Source: Anaeromyces robustus (Eukaryota > Neocallimastigomycota > Neocallimastigomycetes > Neocallimastigales > Neocallimastigaceae). Taken from it: a stretch of DNA of 10,000 nucleotides. Location of the stretch: assembly GCA_002104895.1 (NCBI GenBank), contig MCFG01000079.1, forward strand, positions 165,001 through 175,000. Direction: 5' to 3'. Of the stretch, positions 8,889-10,000 are shown in pieces. Made by a program: the position numbers and the translations under genes. The first letter of the stretch is position 1, and each line of letters begins with the position of its first letter. The notes under the pieces were generated by a model that was given only the letters and a program-made list of their open reading frames with translations, had not been told where the DNA came from and searched no databases.

Positions 8889-10000
8889 AAATAAAATAAA
8901 ATAAAATAAAATAAAATTAAATAAAACTTACTCTTTTTAATTAATTCTTCTTCATGTTTTAAACGATTAAATTTTAATTGATATAATCTAATAAATTTAA
9001 ATAATATATAATAATTTAATATTTATATATATATATATATATATTTTTTTAAAAATAATTTTTATTAATAATAATTAAAACTTACTCATCTCTTAAAAGG
9101 TCAACATTCTTAAGAGTTTGGTATATTCTATTTTTAATTGCTTCAACAAATGGATAATTATAAGGATAATCTTTCTTTTCAGTATTATCATCATAATCAC
9201 CATTTAAATGAAGTTGATCATTTCTTTCAAGATCATTTTCATTTCCTTTTTGATCTTCTAATGTTATAGATGTTGTTGACATTTCATTATCAATCATAGA
9301 TGAAGAACACGAAAAAATTGTTGATTTATTAGGTGTAGAAGGTTTTGTTGTATCTTCCATTGTAGAATCCATTGGTGTTGGAAGATATGTATTATTGTTG
9401 TTATTATTATTAGTAGTGGTAGTAGTAGAAGTTATATTGTTAAAAGATGATGAAGTAGTAGTAGAATTTATATTTGAATTCATATTATATTTAATTTTTG
9501 ATTCTGAATCTGAATTATTATTGTTATTATTATTGTTATTATTATTGTTATTATTATTGTTATTATTATCATTATTATCTACTTTAAGTGAAAAGGAATT
9601 TTCATGATCATCAAAGAATGAAGTAGAGGATGGTAAAATAGGAAGATTGGAAGGTAATGTTGAATTTTCTTCTGTATCTAATACCATGGAAGAAGAAGAT
9701 AATAAATCAGATGTTAAAATAGGAATTAATGATAAAGTTTGATTTTCATTATTATATTGATGTTGATTTTTTTGAATTTGATTTTGAAGTTGGGAATATT
9801 CTTTTGACAAATAATGAATTGTAATTTCTTCTTCTTTATCTTTCATAAAATCTAAATCTTTATCTTTTTCCTTTTTAGTTCCATTTTCTCCCATTATATC
9901 ATTTTTTATATTATCAATTGCTGAATTATAATAAATTGTGGTATAATTATCAATTCTTGGATCTAAACCTTCTCTATTGACAATAGTATTTAATAATTTA
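7303..10000 (-). CDS. Sds3/Dep1/BRMS1-family protein, seven exons visible, 5' partial
   Basis: Join on the minus strand, 5' to 3': 10000-9086, 8987-8932, 8650-8499, 8352-8256, 8102-8058, 7878-7622, 7386-7303. This gives 534 visible residues in one frame, ending in TAA. Residues 1-280 are low complexity: Asn18 at 145-162 and Ser/Thr/Asn runs. A helical, coiled-coil-like region follows (about 284-406): FVEAIKNRIYQTLKNVDLL, then LYQLKFNRLKHEEELIKKN, IHPGF (325-329), RIKSAKLLREASLDSI and KHKLKLEINRKI. Order and spacing (coiled coil, HP-aromatic, R-hydrophobic-A, charged helix) match the Sds3-like family. Residues 422-507 are Asn/His-rich, and 517-530 read GLNSQDLEHDLSIF, resembling the LTDEQIMEDL-type stretch of SUDS3. 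Known relatives are scaffold subunits of nuclear Sin3-Rpd3 deacetylase complexes; that role here is by family only. Sds3 and Dep1 cannot be told apart. The frame stays open past the ATG at 9894 to the edge, so the true start lies outside. Confidence 0.82.
7387..7621 (-). other. Intron 6 of the Sds3-like gene (235 nt)
   Basis: Donor GTAAAA after AGTAAAAAG, acceptor CCTAG, phase 0. It contains three copies of a 15-bp unit and ATT triplets in the sense direction. Retention adds only Val-Lys before TAA (7613-7615). Splicing instead adds the 27-residue C-terminus with the conserved-looking GLNSQDLEHDL segment. Confidence 0.72.
7518..7562. repeat. 15-bp tandem repeat, three copies
   Basis: The unit TAATTAATATATATA starts at 7518, 7533 and 7548, all within intron 6 of the Sds3-like gene. 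Confidence 0.85.
7879..8057 (-). other. Intron 5 of the Sds3-like gene (179 nt)
   Basis: Donor GTAAAA after AAAAAAAG, acceptor TATAG, phase 1. It ends in a roughly 30-nt TA dinucleotide run (about 7884-7914) just before the acceptor, where a polypyrimidine tract would usually sit. Confidence 0.75.
8058..8102 (-). other. Exon 5 of the Sds3-like gene, 45-nt frame-neutral small exon
   Basis: It encodes GIEKKKPNLCSIPKK. It enters and leaves in phase 1, so the protein frame is the same with or without it. Richer composition than both flanking introns and the continued frame support it as an exon. Confidence 0.68.
8103..8255 (-). other. Intron 4 of the Sds3-like gene (153 nt)
   Basis: Donor GTAAAA after an exon ending GAGAG. 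The acceptor is TTAAAG, the only non-YAG acceptor in the gene; I see no in-phase TAG or CAG nearby. It follows a TATATA stretch (8108-8131). Phase 1 is kept. Confidence 0.65.
8353..8498 (-). other. Intron 3 of the Sds3-like gene (146 nt)
   Basis: Donor GTATGT, acceptor TTTTTTAG, phase 0, giving NNTYN-DNKHKL. In the sense direction it contains T19 and T25 tracts (A runs at 8460-8478 and 8396-8420 on the + strand). Confidence 0.82.
8396..8478. repeat. A25 and A19 homopolymers
   Basis: A runs at 8396-8420 and 8460-8478 within intron 3 of the minus-strand gene, poly-U in the transcript. Confidence 0.9.
8651..8931 (-). other. Intron 2 of the Sds3-like gene (281 nt)
   Basis: Donor GTAAGT, acceptor ATATAG, phase 1, giving LIKK-N-IHPGF. 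It carries T39 in the sense direction (A39 at 8848-8886 on +) about 45 nt after the donor, flanked by ATTTT pentamers, with a second pentamer array near 8707-8732. Confidence 0.85.
8848..8886. repeat. A39 homopolymer followed by AAAAT pentamers
   Basis: Thirty-nine consecutive A residues, then about seven AAAAT units to roughly 8917. Inside intron 2 of the minus-strand gene, so the transcript carries U39. Confidence 0.95.
8988..9085 (-). other. Intron 1 of the Sds3-like gene (98 nt)
   Basis: Donor GTAAGT after AGATGA, acceptor ATTAG, phase 2. Splicing turns LLRD plus GA|A into LLRDELYQLKF. Reading straight through hits TAA at the donor. Confidence 0.85.
9514..9567 (-). repeat. Asn18-coding tract built from a 12-nt unit
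   Basis: In the coding frame it consists of AAT and AAC codons. On the + strand four perfect copies of ATTATTATTGTT (9514-9561) are followed by two more ATT triplets. It lies within exon 1 of the Sds3-like gene. Confidence 0.9.

Noticed and set aside
9395-9607. 70-codon plus-strand frame with long Leu and Val runs
   Set aside because: It is the reverse complement of the Asn/Thr/Ser-coding stretch in exon 1 of the minus-strand gene.
9082-9894. Stand-alone 270-residue protein ending LLRDE
   Set aside because: The TAA lies inside a GTAAGT donor, and the frame continues both upstream of the ATG and across the intron into LYQLKFNRL. It is one exon of a larger gene.

Overview
The window is extremely AT-rich eukaryotic DNA. 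It has spliceosomal introns (GT...AG), homopolymer tracts up to 39 nt, many microsatellites, and Asn/Ser/Thr/His-rich protein segments. Coding islands stand out only because they are somewhat richer in G and C than the almost pure A/T DNA around them. This is typical of anaerobic gut fungi (Neocallimastigomycota), my preferred assignment. A dictyostelid is the main alternative. The lineage is inferred from composition and intron style, not from a diagnostic marker.

Layout: 1-3059 is non-coding as far as I can tell, holding simple repeats and two small islands of richer composition. 3060-4415 (+) is a complete two-exon gene for a TLC-domain (TRAM/LAG1/CLN8) multipass membrane protein of the TLCD4/TMEM56 type. 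Its 312-nt intron (3296-3607) begins with a donor that runs straight into T38. 4416-7302 is a 2.9 kb convergent intergenic region packed with tandem repeats, without a supportable gene. 7303-10000 (-) is a seven-exon gene whose 5' end lies beyond the right edge. It encodes a protein of the Sds3/Dep1/BRMS1 family, a subunit type of Sin3-Rpd3 histone deacetylase complexes.

The second gene is the main result. Its exons are scattered between 45-nt and 912-nt pieces, and only splicing by hand joins them into one frame (at least 534 residues). The join restores a coiled-coil Sds3-like core and, in the last exon, a short GLNSQDLEHDL motif resembling the C-terminal part of Sds3-type proteins.

The two genes converge and have no evident functional link. 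I see no RNA gene, transposon coding sequence, CRISPR array or obviously new multi-gene system. The points worth following are splicing features (donor-adjacent poly-T, a frame-neutral 45-nt exon, three weak GTAAAA donors, an intron whose retention removes a conserved C-terminus), a dileucine-type sorting signal on the TLC protein, and a few intergenic islands of unusual composition.
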